Source of the DNA: Acidobacteriota bacterium
GTDB taxonomy: Bacteria; Acidobacteriota; Terriglobia; Terriglobales; Acidobacteriaceae
NCBI GenBank assembly: GCA_021851335.1
Contig: JAJZEA010000018.1
Span: 1-51,990 of the forward strand
DNA length: 51,990 bases
Direction: 5' to 3'
Positions 8,094 to 16,701 of this stretch are shown here, in pieces (the first letter of the stretch is position 1; each line of letters opens with the position of its first letter). The translations under genes were made by a program, and so were the position numbers. The notes beneath the pieces are model-generated. The model did no database searches. It was not told the DNA's origin and saw nothing but the letters and a program-made list of their open reading frames with translations.

Positions 8094-9854
8094 TCAGTGC
8101 GTTGCGGGTTGTACTTTGGCTGCGAGCGCGTTTTCCGTGGCGGCTTCGGTCATCTTGCCCTGCCGCTGATAGACCGTGGCAAGTCCGCGATGAGCGTCGG
8201 CATAGCTGGAGTCAAATCCGAGGGCGTTTTGAAACTCGATCGCAGCGGCATCCAGCTTGCCAGCGGCGAGCAACGATTGTCCAGAGTGCGTGGCGACTTC
8301 GGCGCGCTGTTCGTTCATGTGATTTCGCATCAGGTCAGCCGCAAGTTTGCGCTGGGCAAGGGCAAGATCAGGCTTTTTCTCAGCCATGTAGACGTTGGCC
8401 AGCAACAGGTGAGCATCTGACTGCGCGGGCATCTGCTGAATGGCGCGTTCGAGCGCGGCCTGAGCCTGTGGAAGCTTGCCCAGCTTGCTGTAGACACTAC
8501 CCAGCATCGACCAGCCTTCGCCGTTCTCGGGATGCGCTTGCATAGCGTGTTCCAGTTGCGGTTCTGCCTCGGCGTATCGACCCTCTTGAAGTTCGAGCAG
8601 GCCCAGAACGTAGGCTGGCTCCCAGGCGTCGGGGTTGAGTTTCTCCGCCGCGGCCAACTCTGGAATGGCCGCGGTTGCGTTGTCCTGCATTTTGTAGGCA
8701 AGGCCGAGATTGTAGTGAAGCTGGGGTGAGTTGGGATCAAGCGCGAGCGCGGCTTTCATCTCGGCCACGGCATCGTCAACCTGATTGAGCTGGATGAAGG
8801 CAGCGGCAAGATCCTGATGTGCCATGGCGTTTTTGGGGTCCAAAGCAACGGCGCGGCGAAGGTAGGGAATTCCCAGCTTCGCCTGCTGCTGCTGGGTGTA
8901 TGCCATGCCGAGGTTGACGAGCGTGTCGGAGTCGTTGGGCGTTTGGGCAAGCGCGCTTTGAAAAAGAGGAATGGAGGCGGCGATTTGGTTTTGACGCTGG
9001 AGCGCGAGCGCAAGCTGTAAAGTAGCCTGTGCAGATTGGGGCAGGAATGAATGCGCACGCTGCAGCAGCGGTAGGGCAGCGGCATCGGAGCCAGCGCGGG
9101 CAAGCGCAGAGCCGGCCTGAAGCTGAAGAGCGCTGTTCTGTGGAGCTAGTCTTGCCGCTTCCAGCCACTCTGCCGCTGCGCCGGGCTGATGCCTGGCGGC
9201 GAGTACAGATCCCAGATGGAGATGGGCAAGCGCGTTCTCGGGCTGTCTTGCGATGGCGGCGCGAAAGGCGGCTTCAGCGGCGCTCCAGTTCTGACCAAGT
9301 GCGTAGAGGGTGCCGAGTTCATCCTGAAGATGGGCGTCCGAAGGGCGAGCGCGCGCGAGTTGAGCGAAGACGGAGGCAGCCTGGCTGAGCTGGCCGGTGG
9401 CGACCAGTGCGCGCGAGTAGGATTCAAGAATGCCATCTGGAAGTCTGCGATGAGCCGCGCGCGCAGCTGCGAGATCAGCCTGAAAAAGAGGAACGGCGCG
9501 CGCGTTGGCTCCAGTCTGCTGATAGGCCAGCGCGAGATTCTCCTGTGCGCTGTGATCGTTGGGATTCGACCGCAGCGCCAGCGTAAGTTCATGGATGCCA
9601 GACGGATATTGGCCAAGACGGACAAGCACGGCACCGAGCGCGCTATGGCCCTGCTCGGCAGCCGGGTCCAGGCGGACAACCTGGGCGAAGCTGGATTGCG
9701 CGGCGTGAAGGTCGCCACGGCTGAGCGCGGCCAGTCCTGCGCGATAGGCAGCGTCGGCCTGGCGCAATGGGTCGGATTGCGCGCGGGTAGGCAGTACGGG
9801 CGCGAGGATGAGGAAAAACAGCAGTCTTCGGCGTAACAGGACGGAAAAAAGCAT
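8094..9854 (-). CDS. Exported tetratricopeptide-repeat protein
   Basis: A 586-aa protein made almost entirely of tandem TPR units. Repeats of the form A..LG..Y...G....A.....A..L.P appear every 34 residues or so, for example YPSGIHELTLALRSNPND, AAEAAFRAAIARQPENA and YAEAEPQLEHAMQAHPENG. The N-terminus LLRRRLLFFLILAPVLPTRAQ is a signal peptide, which is why I use this ATG and not the longer upstream frame. A periplasmic scaffold or protein-interaction role is inferred; no enzyme domain is seen. No ribosome site precedes the ATG, but a TACACT hexamer lies 11 bp upstream. Function is otherwise unknown. Confidence 0.85.
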   Translation of the reverse strand: MLFSVLLRRRLLFFLILAPVLPTRAQSDPLRQADAAYRAGLAALSRGDLHAAQSSFAQVVRLDPAAEQGHSALGAVLVRLGQYPSGIHELTLALRSNPNDHSAQENLALAYQQTGANARAVPLFQADLAAARAAHRRLPDGILESYSRALVATGQLSQAASVFAQLARARPSDAHLQDELGTLYALGQNWSAAEAAFRAAIARQPENALAHLHLGSVLAARHQPGAAAEWLEAARLAPQNSALQLQAGSALARAGSDAAALPLLQRAHSFLPQSAQATLQLALALQRQNQIAASIPLFQSALAQTPNDSDTLVNLGMAYTQQQQAKLGIPYLRRAVALDPKNAMAHQDLAAAFIQLNQVDDAVAEMKAALALDPNSPQLHYNLGLAYKMQDNATAAIPELAAAEKLNPDAWEPAYVLGLLELQEGRYAEAEPQLEHAMQAHPENGEGWSMLGSVYSKLGKLPQAQAALERAIQQMPAQSDAHLLLANVYMAEKKPDLALAQRKLAADLMRNHMNEQRAEVATHSGQSLLAAGKLDAAAIEFQNALGFDSSYADAHRGLATVYQRQGKMTEAATENALAAKVQPATH

Positions 9855-9865
9855 TGCAGCTAACG

Positions 9866-9871
9866 AGTGTA
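9866..9871 (-). promoter_or_regulatory. Candidate -10 box of the TPR gene (near-leaderless)
   Basis: TACACT on the minus strand, 11 bp before the ATG, with no Shine-Dalgarno sequence in between. The predicted leader is only a few bases. No convincing -35 is seen. Confidence 0.35.
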
Positions 9872-10066
9872 GCGCATGGCATTGCATGCCGCGGGCGCGA
9901 GCTTCGCTCGCCACGGACGTTTGTGGCGTTCTCGCTGGTCGCGGGTTGGCGTGGGTAGAGGACGCGGGGGAGTGCAAAGGCAGCTTCCCTTTTGGGAATA
10001 ACAACAAGAAAGGCAAGAGCAAAAGTGGTGATCTGGGCGAAGCAATGCTGGAAGTAGGTTTGAATC

Positions 10067-10143
10067 TGGTGGCGGAGGGCGGGATCGAACCGCCGACCTA
10101 CGGGTTATGAATCCGTCGCTCTAACCATCTGAGCTACTCCGCC
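10067..10143 (-). tRNA. tRNA-Met (CAU anticodon), with encoded CCA
   Basis: The reverse strand folds as a complete cloverleaf. The acceptor GGCGGAG pairs with CTCCGCC, the discriminator base is A, and CCA is encoded. The D arm is GCTC...GAGC and the T arm contains GGTTCGATCC. The anticodon loop TTCATAA gives CAU. The acceptor stem is paired throughout from its first base, which favours elongator over initiator tRNA-Met. An Ile2 (lysidine-modified) identity cannot be excluded by eye. The 31-39 pair is A-C, not Watson-Crick. It lies 212 bp upstream of the TPR gene on the same strand with no obvious terminator between. Confidence 0.95.
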
Positions 10144-10295
10144 GGAATGGACCAGGGACGCTGCCGCGGGAGGGAAAAACGGCGCGGGGTCGCAAGTATT
10201 GATGATACGTGGTGGAGAATGGGCGGTCAAACGCGGCAAAGCGCTCGGAAGGAGCCGTGAGCAGGGTGCGGACGGTTCGCATTGGGGAGTTCGGT

Positions 10296-10337
10296 CGACA
10301 TGAGAATCTTCTCATGAGAAGTTTCTCATGAGAGACA
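10296..10337. repeat. Three 14-bp-phased CATGAGA palindromes (candidate operator array)
   Basis: Three successive 14-bp units each centre on CATG. The second is part of a perfect 14-bp palindrome (CTTCTCATGAGAAG), the third contains the perfect 10-bp palindrome TCTCATGAGA, and the first keeps the right half (CATGAGAA). Centres fall at 10300.5, 10314.5 and 10328.5. The array sits about 20-60 bp upstream of a plausible promoter for the large exported protein gene, so a repressor or activator array is the natural reading. The regulator is unknown. Confidence 0.7.
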
Positions 10338-10356
10338 GGCGCGGCACGGACCATTT

Positions 10357-10385
10357 TTGCGTCTATCGTATTGATTTTCTTTAAC
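10357..10385 (+). promoter_or_regulatory. Candidate sigma-70 promoter of the matrixin-like gene
   Basis: TTGCGT, a 17-bp spacer and TTTAAC give a plausible -35/-10 pair (3/6 and 4/6 matches to consensus). They lie immediately downstream of the phased palindromes and about 60 bp before the GTG start. The rest of the 300-bp gap between the tRNA and the gene shows nothing else I can name. Confidence 0.35.
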
Positions 10386-10443
10386 GTAGGGGGGACAAGG
10401 CGCTCTCTGCGGCGAATGCGCACGGAATTGCAAGGGAGGGTGA

Positions 10444-13428
10444 GTGTGGCTGAGCCACGACTGGACCGTCCTGACGATGCGCCAACGGATGCTGCAAAAC
10501 GGAGCGATGCGCCCAGGCTGTGGGTGGCGACGATGGCGCGTGGGTGCAGTCGTGCTGCTCGCGGGCTGCATGGCCGGATCGGCATGGGCGGGTGGTCCGA
10601 AGTATGTAGCCGGCGTGGCGTACTTTAACCCGGCGGTGGTGGGGCAGCCGATTCGCTGGGCCGACGGGCCGATCTCCTATTTTGTTGACCAGGGTTCGTT
10701 GAATGGGGCGATCAGCAATCAGCAGGCCGTGGGGATGGTGGATGCGGCGGCTGCGTTCTGGAATGCGGTGCCGACGGCGGGCGTGAATCTGACCGATGCT
10801 GGAAGCCTGTCTGAGGATGTGAATGGATCGAATGTGCAGGCGGCCAGCGGGCAGTTTACGGCTCCGTCGGATGTGACGCCGCAGGCGACGGCGACGCCGA
10901 TTGCGGTCGTCTTCGATGCGGATGGATCGGTGATCAACGCGCTGCTGGGCGCGGGAGCGAGCGCGCCCGACAACTGCGCGCAGAACGGTGTGCTGGCGTG
11001 GCTGGACAACTTCAATCCGCAGGCGACCTTTGCCCACGGGGTTATGGTGCTCAATGGGCTGTGCGCCACCTCCGTTCCGCTGCTGGAGATGATGAACTTC
11101 CAGTTGCAGCGCGCCTTCGGACGCATTCTGGGGCTGGATTACGCGCAGGTAAACCAGACGGCGCTGAGCAATCCGGCGAGCGAGCCGAACGGAACGCTGG
11201 GCTGGCCGGTGATGCAGCCGAATAACGGGGCCTGTGGCGCTGCGGGCGGGGTCTGCATTCCGGATCCGACGACGCTGCGCTATGACGATCAGGCGGCGAT
11301 CAGCCGACTGTATCCGGTGACGACGGCCAACCAGGCGGAGTATCCGGGGCATTTGCTGACCGGGGCGAACACCGTTTCGATTCAAGGCACGATCTCGTTT
11401 CGCAACGGGCAGGGGATGCAGGGCGTGAATGTGGTGGTGCGGCCGCTCGATACCAGTGGAAATCCGATGTATCCGTACACAGTGACGGCGGTTTCGGGGG
11501 AGTATTTCGCGGGTAATCGCGGGAACGCGATCACGGGCCTCAACGATGCGCAGGGCAATCCTCTGGATCGCTTTGGCGGCAGTGATCCGGCCCAGCAGGG
11601 ATTCTTTGACCTGAGCGCGATTCCCTTGCCGCCGGGCGTGAGCGCGGCAAGCTATCAGGTCAGCTTTGAGGCGGTGAATCCGCTGAATATTCTGGACAGC
11701 TCGGTGGGACCGTATGAGATTGGGAATCCGGCGCCATCCGGCACGATGCCGACGCTGACGCTGAATGGGCTGACGGCGGGCGCAGTGCAGCCGGTGAATG
11801 TGACGGTCGAGGATTCGGCCGGTGAGCCAGCCGGATATGCGCCTCGAACGCCGATTGGAATCGCGGCCAATCCGCATGAGCTGCCGGGCACCGGCGCGTG
11901 GAGCGGACGGCTGGGCGCGGTGGGCCAGACGGACTGGTTCACCTTTGCGGTGCGGGCAAACCGGACTTTCACCGTGGTGACGCAGGCGCTCGATGAGGCC
12001 GGGCAGCCGTCCACCAACAAGGCGATGCCGGCGATTGGGGTGTGGGATGGATTTGAGCTGATTGGCGCGTCTCCGGCGGTCTTTGCTCCGGCGCAGAACG
12101 ATACGGCGACGGGAGTGACGTATCTGGAGGTGACGAGCCGGGGCAGCGATATTGTGCGGCTGGCTGTGGCTGACCAGCGCGGAGACGGGCGGCCGGATTA
12201 CAGCTATCAGGGGTGGGTGCTGTATGCGGATTCGGTGATGCCGACACGGCTGCCGTCGAGCGGCGGGACGATGGTCATTCGCGGCTTTGGATTTCATACC
12301 GGAGACACAGTGAAGGTGGGCGGAGTTCCGGCAACGGTGGTCAGCATTCAGCCGACGGAGATTACGGTTGCGGTGGCCGCGGAAGCGCCAGGAACGATTG
12401 GCTCGCAGGATGTGGAGGTGGATGATCTGGCGGGGCGGAATGCGGCGGCGATCATTCCCGGAGGCGTGAGTTTCGATGCTCGGACGAACGATGTGATCGG
12501 CGTAGTGAGCGCGCCGCAGAATATGGTTCCGCTGGGGGTGCCGGTTCCGTTTTCCGTGGTGGTGAACGGAGCGAATGGGCTGCCGGCCGGAGGCGTGACG
12601 GTGACGTATACGGTGGGCGGGACGACGGCGGAGCTGGGCTGCGGGCGGAGCAGTTGCAGTGTGATGACGACGGGAGACGGGCTGGCGACGCTGACGGTGA
12701 CCCCGATCTCGAATGCACTGGTGGTGGTGACGGCAGCCATCGACAACGGCAGTAATGTGCAGGCGCACTTTTATGGCGGCCTGGCTCCGTCGATTGCCGC
12801 GCTGACGCCGACGCTGCACGTGGCTGCGGGCGCGACAGTAAGCTGGCCGGTGCAGGCGATGGCGCTGGTGGGCGCGGCTCCGGCGGCGGGTGTTGCCGTG
12901 CAGTGGCTGAGCGGCAGCGGATTGGCGGTTCCGGCGCTTGCGGTAACGACGGACGCGAGCGGAGTGGCGAATGCGACGCTGACCGCCGGTCCGCTGGCCG
13001 AAGGGCAGACGACAGCGTCGATGGCCTGTGTGCAGGGAACGTCGAGCTGCGTGAATTTTGCGGCGCTGGGATCAAGGCCGGAGTTTGCGTATCTGGAGAC
13101 AGTGAGCGGGGCGGTCCAAAGCATGAGCGCGGCGCAGGCTCCGATGCCGGTGGTGCTGCGCGTGCGGGATATGGACGGGGTGGTGATGGCGGGCGGGACG
13201 GTCGAGGTGTATGAGGCGCTCTATGCCTGGTCGCCGCCGTGTCCGACGCATGGTCGATGCGCGCAGGCTCCGCTGCTGCAGAAACAGACGCTGACGCTGA
13301 CCTCGGCGATGGATGGGACGGTCAGCTTCGTGCCGCTTTCGCTGTCCGCTGTGGCAACGAATCTGACCGCTGTGGCAACCACGGGGAATACCTCGGCGCT
13401 GAACATTGCCGTGGAGCAACACCCGTAA
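10444..13428 (+). CDS. Large exported Ig/IPT protein with a degenerate matrixin-like domain
   Basis: A 994-aa exported protein. Residues about 30-50 are a signal peptide; LLAGC is a possible lipobox and AWA an alternative SPase I site. Residues about 55-300 look like a matrixin/metzincin fold: an early PISYFVDQGSLNG strand, AFWNAVPTAGVNL, and a final DDQAAISRLYP. At the position of HExxHxxGxxH the sequence reads RAFGRILGLDY, so the three His and the Glu are all missing. There follow a carboxypeptidase-regulatory-like segment (GQGMQGVNVVVRPLD), a possible pre-peptidase domain (GRLGAVGQTDWFTFAV), an IPT/TIG-like repeat (PSSGGTMVIRGFGFHTGDTV) and Ig-like repeats to the end. The GTG start has a strong GGGAGGG ribosome site. 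Likely a non-catalytic surface or matrix protein; function is unknown. Confidence 0.85.
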   Translation: MWLSHDWTVLTMRQRMLQNGAMRPGCGWRRWRVGAVVLLAGCMAGSAWAGGPKYVAGVAYFNPAVVGQPIRWADGPISYFVDQGSLNGAISNQQAVGMVDAAAAFWNAVPTAGVNLTDAGSLSEDVNGSNVQAASGQFTAPSDVTPQATATPIAVVFDADGSVINALLGAGASAPDNCAQNGVLAWLDNFNPQATFAHGVMVLNGLCATSVPLLEMMNFQLQRAFGRILGLDYAQVNQTALSNPASEPNGTLGWPVMQPNNGACGAAGGVCIPDPTTLRYDDQAAISRLYPVTTANQAEYPGHLLTGANTVSIQGTISFRNGQGMQGVNVVVRPLDTSGNPMYPYTVTAVSGEYFAGNRGNAITGLNDAQGNPLDRFGGSDPAQQGFFDLSAIPLPPGVSAASYQVSFEAVNPLNILDSSVGPYEIGNPAPSGTMPTLTLNGLTAGAVQPVNVTVEDSAGEPAGYAPRTPIGIAANPHELPGTGAWSGRLGAVGQTDWFTFAVRANRTFTVVTQALDEAGQPSTNKAMPAIGVWDGFELIGASPAVFAPAQNDTATGVTYLEVTSRGSDIVRLAVADQRGDGRPDYSYQGWVLYADSVMPTRLPSSGGTMVIRGFGFHTGDTVKVGGVPATVVSIQPTEITVAVAAEAPGTIGSQDVEVDDLAGRNAAAIIPGGVSFDARTNDVIGVVSAPQNMVPLGVPVPFSVVVNGANGLPAGGVTVTYTVGGTTAELGCGRSSCSVMTTGDGLATLTVTPISNALVVVTAAIDNGSNVQAHFYGGLAPSIAALTPTLHVAAGATVSWPVQAMALVGAAPAAGVAVQWLSGSGLAVPALAVTTDASGVANATLTAGPLAEGQTTASMACVQGTSSCVNFAALGSRPEFAYLETVSGAVQSMSAAQAPMPVVLRVRDMDGVVMAGGTVEVYEALYAWSPPCPTHGRCAQAPLLQKQTLTLTSAMDGTVSFVPLSLSAVATNLTAVATTGNTSALNIAVEQHP

Positions 13429-13478
13429 CGTCTTCCTTTGCCCGACGAAAGCGTGATTTTTCCGTGGAAATCCTGTTG

Positions 13479-13510
13479 CCTCTTGTTCTCTGTAACATCA
13501 GAACAAGAGG
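13479..13510 (+). promoter_or_regulatory. Perfect 11-bp inverted repeat adjoining the ndh ribosome site
   Basis: CCTCTTGTTCT and AGAACAAGAGG are exact complements separated by a 10-nt loop. The right arm contains GAGG and runs into GGGACAG and the ATG, so folding in mRNA would occlude the Shine-Dalgarno sequence. As DNA it could equally be an operator dyad. No T-run follows, so it is not a typical terminator of the preceding gene. Confidence 0.6.
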
Positions 13511-13515
13511 GACAG

Positions 13516-14952
13516 ATGACGCAAACCTTGCAGAAGAATCAACAGACAGCAGCGGGCAGGCGGCGGCGCGTGGTGATTGTGGGCGGCGGCTTTGCCGGGA
13601 TTCATGCGGCGCAGGAGCTGGGTGGAAAGCCTGTGGATGTGGTGCTGGTGGATCGGCGCAATCATCACACCTTTCAGCCGCTGCTCTACCAGGTGGCGCT
13701 GGCGGCGCTTTCACCGGCTCAGATTGCGCAACCGATCCGCTCGATTCTGAGAAAGCACTCCAACATCGAAGTGTTGATGGATGAGGTGACGAAGATTGAG
13801 CCAGAGAACAGGCTCCTGATGCTGGCCAGCGGGGCGATGCTCGAGTACGACGATCTGGTGCTGGCCAGCGGAGCCACGCACTCCTACTTTGGTCATCAGG
13901 AATGGCAGGCGCACGCGCCGGGATTGAAGACAATCGAGGATGCGGTCGAGATGAGGAGACGGATTCTGCTGGCCTTTGAGCTTGCCGAGCGACAATCGGC
14001 CGAACATGGATGGCATCCGCCGCTGCGCTTCGTGATTATTGGCGGCGGTCCGACGGGCGTGGAGCTGGCAGGCGCGATCTCCGATATTGCAAGGCTTTCG
14101 CTGGGGCGGGATTTCCGGCATATTCGTCCGGCCGAGGCTGAGGTGCTGTTGATTGAAGGGGCAAGCCGTGTGCTGGCGACATTCCCCGAAGATCTTTCAC
14201 AAAGCGCCGTCGAGCAGCTACAGCGCCTGGGCGTGAAGATGAGACTCGGTGAGCACGTGACGGATGTGCAGCCGGGATTTGTGATGGTGGGCCAGGAGCG
14301 GATGGAAGCCTCGGTGGTGCTGTGGGCGGCCGGCGTCGCGGCGTCTCCGCTGGGCAGGATGCTGGGTGTGGAACTGACCGAGCGCGGGAAGGTTCCGGTC
14401 GATGATCACCTGAATCCGCAAGGTATGCGGAATGTCTTTGTGTGCGGTGATCTGGCGGAGTTTCGTCAGGATGGGCGGATTGTGCCGGGCGTGGCGCAGC
14501 CGGCGATGCAGATGGGCCGACATGCAGCGCGGCAGATTCTGGCAGACCTCGCTGGGAAACCGCGCAGGCGCTTTCGCTACTTCGACAAAGGCGATATGGC
14601 GACGATCGGTCGGCTGGCGGCTGTGGCAAAGATCGAGTGGCCATTTCGCGCGCGCTGGAGCGGCTTTCCAGCCTGGTTGACCTGGCTGGTGGTGCATATC
14701 TATTTTCTGATTGGATTTCGCAATCGTCTGGGTATTCTGTTTTCGTGGGCATGGACCTATCTGACGTTTGGCGAAAGCGCTCGCCTGATCACGGGCGATA
14801 CGCGGCTGCCCGGATGGACCGAGGCGGTGGCGTTGGAGGCGACGTCGATCGATCGAAAGCGGCATTCGAAGCAGGCGATGAGTGAGCCTGCCGGGGTAGC
14901 CATGCCGCTGGATGAAGGACCGAGAGTTGCCAGCGGGGATCGCGCTGTCTAG
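13516..14952 (+). CDS. ndh: Type II NADH dehydrogenase (NDH-2), membrane-associated FAD oxidoreductase
   Basis: A non-proton-pumping NADH:quinone oxidoreductase at the inner face of the cytoplasmic membrane. The 478-aa protein has an FAD Rossmann motif VVIVGGGFAGIHAAQE near residue 20, FQPLLYQVALAALSPAQIA (typical of NDH-2), the NADH-binding motif VIIGGGPTGVELAGAI near residue 174, and VFVCGDLAEF for the second FAD contact. A C-terminal hydrophobic pair (WLTWLVVHIYFLIGF...LFSWAWTYLTF) would anchor it. The start is the ATG of MTQTLQKNQQ, after a GAGGGA ribosome site. The longer upstream frame would run through the inverted repeat. Confidence 0.93.
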   Translation: MTQTLQKNQQTAAGRRRRVVIVGGGFAGIHAAQELGGKPVDVVLVDRRNHHTFQPLLYQVALAALSPAQIAQPIRSILRKHSNIEVLMDEVTKIEPENRLLMLASGAMLEYDDLVLASGATHSYFGHQEWQAHAPGLKTIEDAVEMRRRILLAFELAERQSAEHGWHPPLRFVIIGGGPTGVELAGAISDIARLSLGRDFRHIRPAEAEVLLIEGASRVLATFPEDLSQSAVEQLQRLGVKMRLGEHVTDVQPGFVMVGQERMEASVVLWAAGVAASPLGRMLGVELTERGKVPVDDHLNPQGMRNVFVCGDLAEFRQDGRIVPGVAQPAMQMGRHAARQILADLAGKPRRRFRYFDKGDMATIGRLAAVAKIEWPFRARWSGFPAWLTWLVVHIYFLIGFRNRLGILFSWAWTYLTFGESARLITGDTRLPGWTEAVALEATSIDRKRHSKQAMSEPAGVAMPLDEGPRVASGDRAV

Positions 14953-14967
14953 TAAGCTGGAAGAGCG

Positions 14968-16296
14968 ATGCACGATCTTGGATTTATACGAAGCAACCTG
15001 CCCCTTGTGGAGGAGAAGCTGCGGAAGCGCGGAGCCGATCCGGCTACGCTGCTCGGAGACTTTCATGCGCTGGACGCGGCGCGGCGCGCAGCGATTACTC
15101 GGGCCGAGCAACTGAAGGCACGGCGCAATGAGCTGAGTCAGCAGGTTGGCGCGTTGAAGCGCACAGGGCAGGACGCAAGCGCGCTGATGGAAGAGACACG
15201 CGCCCACAAAGAAACGCTGGACAGGCTGGAAGTCGAGGCCGCGACGCTGGACGAGAAGATGCGGCAGTCGTTCGCGCGCATTCCGAACCTGTTGCGCGAC
15301 GAAGTGCCGCCGGGAGCGAGCGAAGCCGACAACGTGGTGGTGAAGACGTGGGGCGAGCCGCGGCAGTTTGATTTTGTCGCCAAGCCGCACTGGGAGCTGG
15401 GCGAGCAGTTGGGCATTCTCGATCTGGAGCGGGCGACCAAGCTTTCCGGTGCGCGCTTTGCCGTCTACAAAGGCGCGGGCGCGCGGCTGGAGCGGGCGTT
15501 GGTGAGCTTCATGCTGGATCAGCACACGCTCCATCACGGTTACACGGAGGTGCTTCCGCCGTTTCTGGTGAACAGTCGCTCGCTGTTTGGCACCGGGCAG
15601 TTGCCGAAGTTTGCCGAGGACCTGTTTCGCTGCGCCGAGGGTGAGCCGTTTGTCGAGGGCGAGTATCGCGAGAACGATCACTGGCTGATTCCGACGGCCG
15701 AGGTGCCGGTTACGAATCTGTTTCGCGACGAGATTTTGACCGAGGCGCAGTTGCCAATCTGCTATGCCGCGTATACGCCGTGTTTTCGTGCCGAGGCCGG
15801 AGCCGCGGGGCGAGACACGCGAGGGATTATTCGCCAGCACCAGTTTGAGAAAGTGGAGTTGGTGAAGTTTGTACGACCCGAGGAGTCGGACGCCGAGCAC
15901 GAGAAGCTGACGCGCGATGCGGAGCGGATTATGGAGCTGCTTGGACTACCCTATCGGCGGATGCTGCTCTGCGCGGGCGACACCGGGTTCTCTTCGGCCA
16001 AGACGTATGATCTGGAAGTGTGGCTGCCGGGCCAGGGTGCGTATCGCGAGATTTCCTCCTGCTCGAACTTCGAGGCATTTCAAGCGCGGCGCGCGAACAT
16101 TCGCTATCGGCCCGGTGGAGCTTCCGCCAGCAAAAGCAAGACGGAGTTTTTGCATACGCTGAATGGCAGCGGGCTGGCGGTGGGTCGGACATGGCTGGCG
16201 ATTGTGGAGAACTATCAGCAGGGCGATGGGACGGTGCTTGTTCCGGAAGTTCTGCGTTCGTACATGAACGGAATGGAGCGCATCGCGGCATCGTGA
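14968..16296 (+). CDS. serS: Seryl-tRNA synthetase
   Basis: Charges tRNA-Ser (and SelC tRNA, if present) with serine; a cytosolic class II synthetase. The 442-aa protein has the N-terminal tRNA-binding coiled coil (about residues 25-110, rich in charged heptads such as [20 protein letters not shown]). A class II core follows, with motif 2 around [20 protein letters not shown] and motif 3 at [27 protein letters not shown] marks the active site. The ATG has a GGAAGAG ribosome site and lies 15 bp after ndh. The small membrane gene and the LolA-like gene follow closely. Confidence 0.97.
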   Translation: MHDLGFIRSNLPLVEEKLRKRGADPATLLGDFHALDAARRAAITRAEQLKARRNELSQQVGALKRTGQDASALMEETRAHKETLDRLEVEAATLDEKMRQSFARIPNLLRDEVPPGASEADNVVVKTWGEPRQFDFVAKPHWELGEQLGILDLERATKLSGARFAVYKGAGARLERALVSFMLDQHTLHHGYTEVLPPFLVNSRSLFGTGQLPKFAEDLFRCAEGEPFVEGEYRENDHWLIPTAEVPVTNLFRDEILTEAQLPICYAAYTPCFRAEAGAAGRDTRGIIRQHQFEKVELVKFVRPEESDAEHEKLTRDAERIMELLGLPYRRMLLCAGDTGFSSAKTYDLEVWLPGQGAYREISSCSNFEAFQARRANIRYRPGGASASKSKTEFLHTLNGSGLAVGRTWLAIVENYQQGDGTVLVPEVLRSYMNGMERIAAS

Positions 16297-16315
16297 GGGC
16301 GCAAGGGAAGTGAAG

Positions 16316-16690
16316 ATGGGAAAGACATTGAAGAGCTATTTTTTCTGGACGCACGCGCGCGGCAGCTTTCACTATGACGTGATGGTGACGCTGATTCTGG
16401 CGTTCATTTTTCTTACGCCGCAGGTGTGGAACTATGGAGACAAACCGATTGCGATCTCGGGGTTTTCCGGGCCGATCGAGGTTGTGAGCGATCATGGACG
16501 CGGTCTGCTGGTGACGGTCGGCGCGGCGGATGTGCATGTAGCGGCCAATGCCGACGATTCCGCCATTCGCAAGGCGCTGCATCAGGCGATTGAGCCGGTC
16601 ACCGGCGATGCGGTCTTTGTGACGCATTGGGAGACAGTTACAGGCACCGATGGCGCACCGCTCCAGTGGCGCGTTCATGTGCGCCGATAA
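16316..16690 (+). CDS. Small predicted membrane protein, unknown function
   Basis: A 124-aa protein not recognised as a named family. One clear membrane segment lies near residues 23-37 (YDVMVTLILAFIFLTPQVW), and the rest is probably periplasmic (GPIEVVSDHGRGLLVTVGAADV). The ATG is preferred to a GTG 6 bp upstream because AGGGAA is then correctly spaced. It lies 19 bp after serS and 11 bp before the LolA-like gene, so the three may be co-transcribed. Confidence 0.75.
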   Translation: MGKTLKSYFFWTHARGSFHYDVMVTLILAFIFLTPQVWNYGDKPIAISGFSGPIEVVSDHGRGLLVTVGAADVHVAANADDSAIRKALHQAIEPVTGDAVFVTHWETVTGTDGAPLQWRVHVRR

Positions 16691-16701
16691 AGGAGCGCGA
16701 G

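Noticed and set aside
9897..9911. Small hairpin (GCGAGC-TTC-GCTCGC) between the tRNA and the TPR gene as a terminator
   Set aside because: No T-run on either strand, a 6-bp stem with a 3-nt loop only; too weak to call.
10296..10337. A CRISPR-like array
   Set aside because: The repeats are only 14 bp with no spacers and no cas genes are in the window; an operator array fits better.
10381..12819. Very long open frame on the minus strand opposite the matrixin-like gene
   Set aside because: Arg/His-rich translation with no recognisable domain; it is a high-GC antisense shadow of a gene with a signal peptide and clear domains on the + strand.
14036..15900. Long minus-strand frames across ndh and serS
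   Set aside because: No motif support; both + strand genes have complete catalytic motifs.
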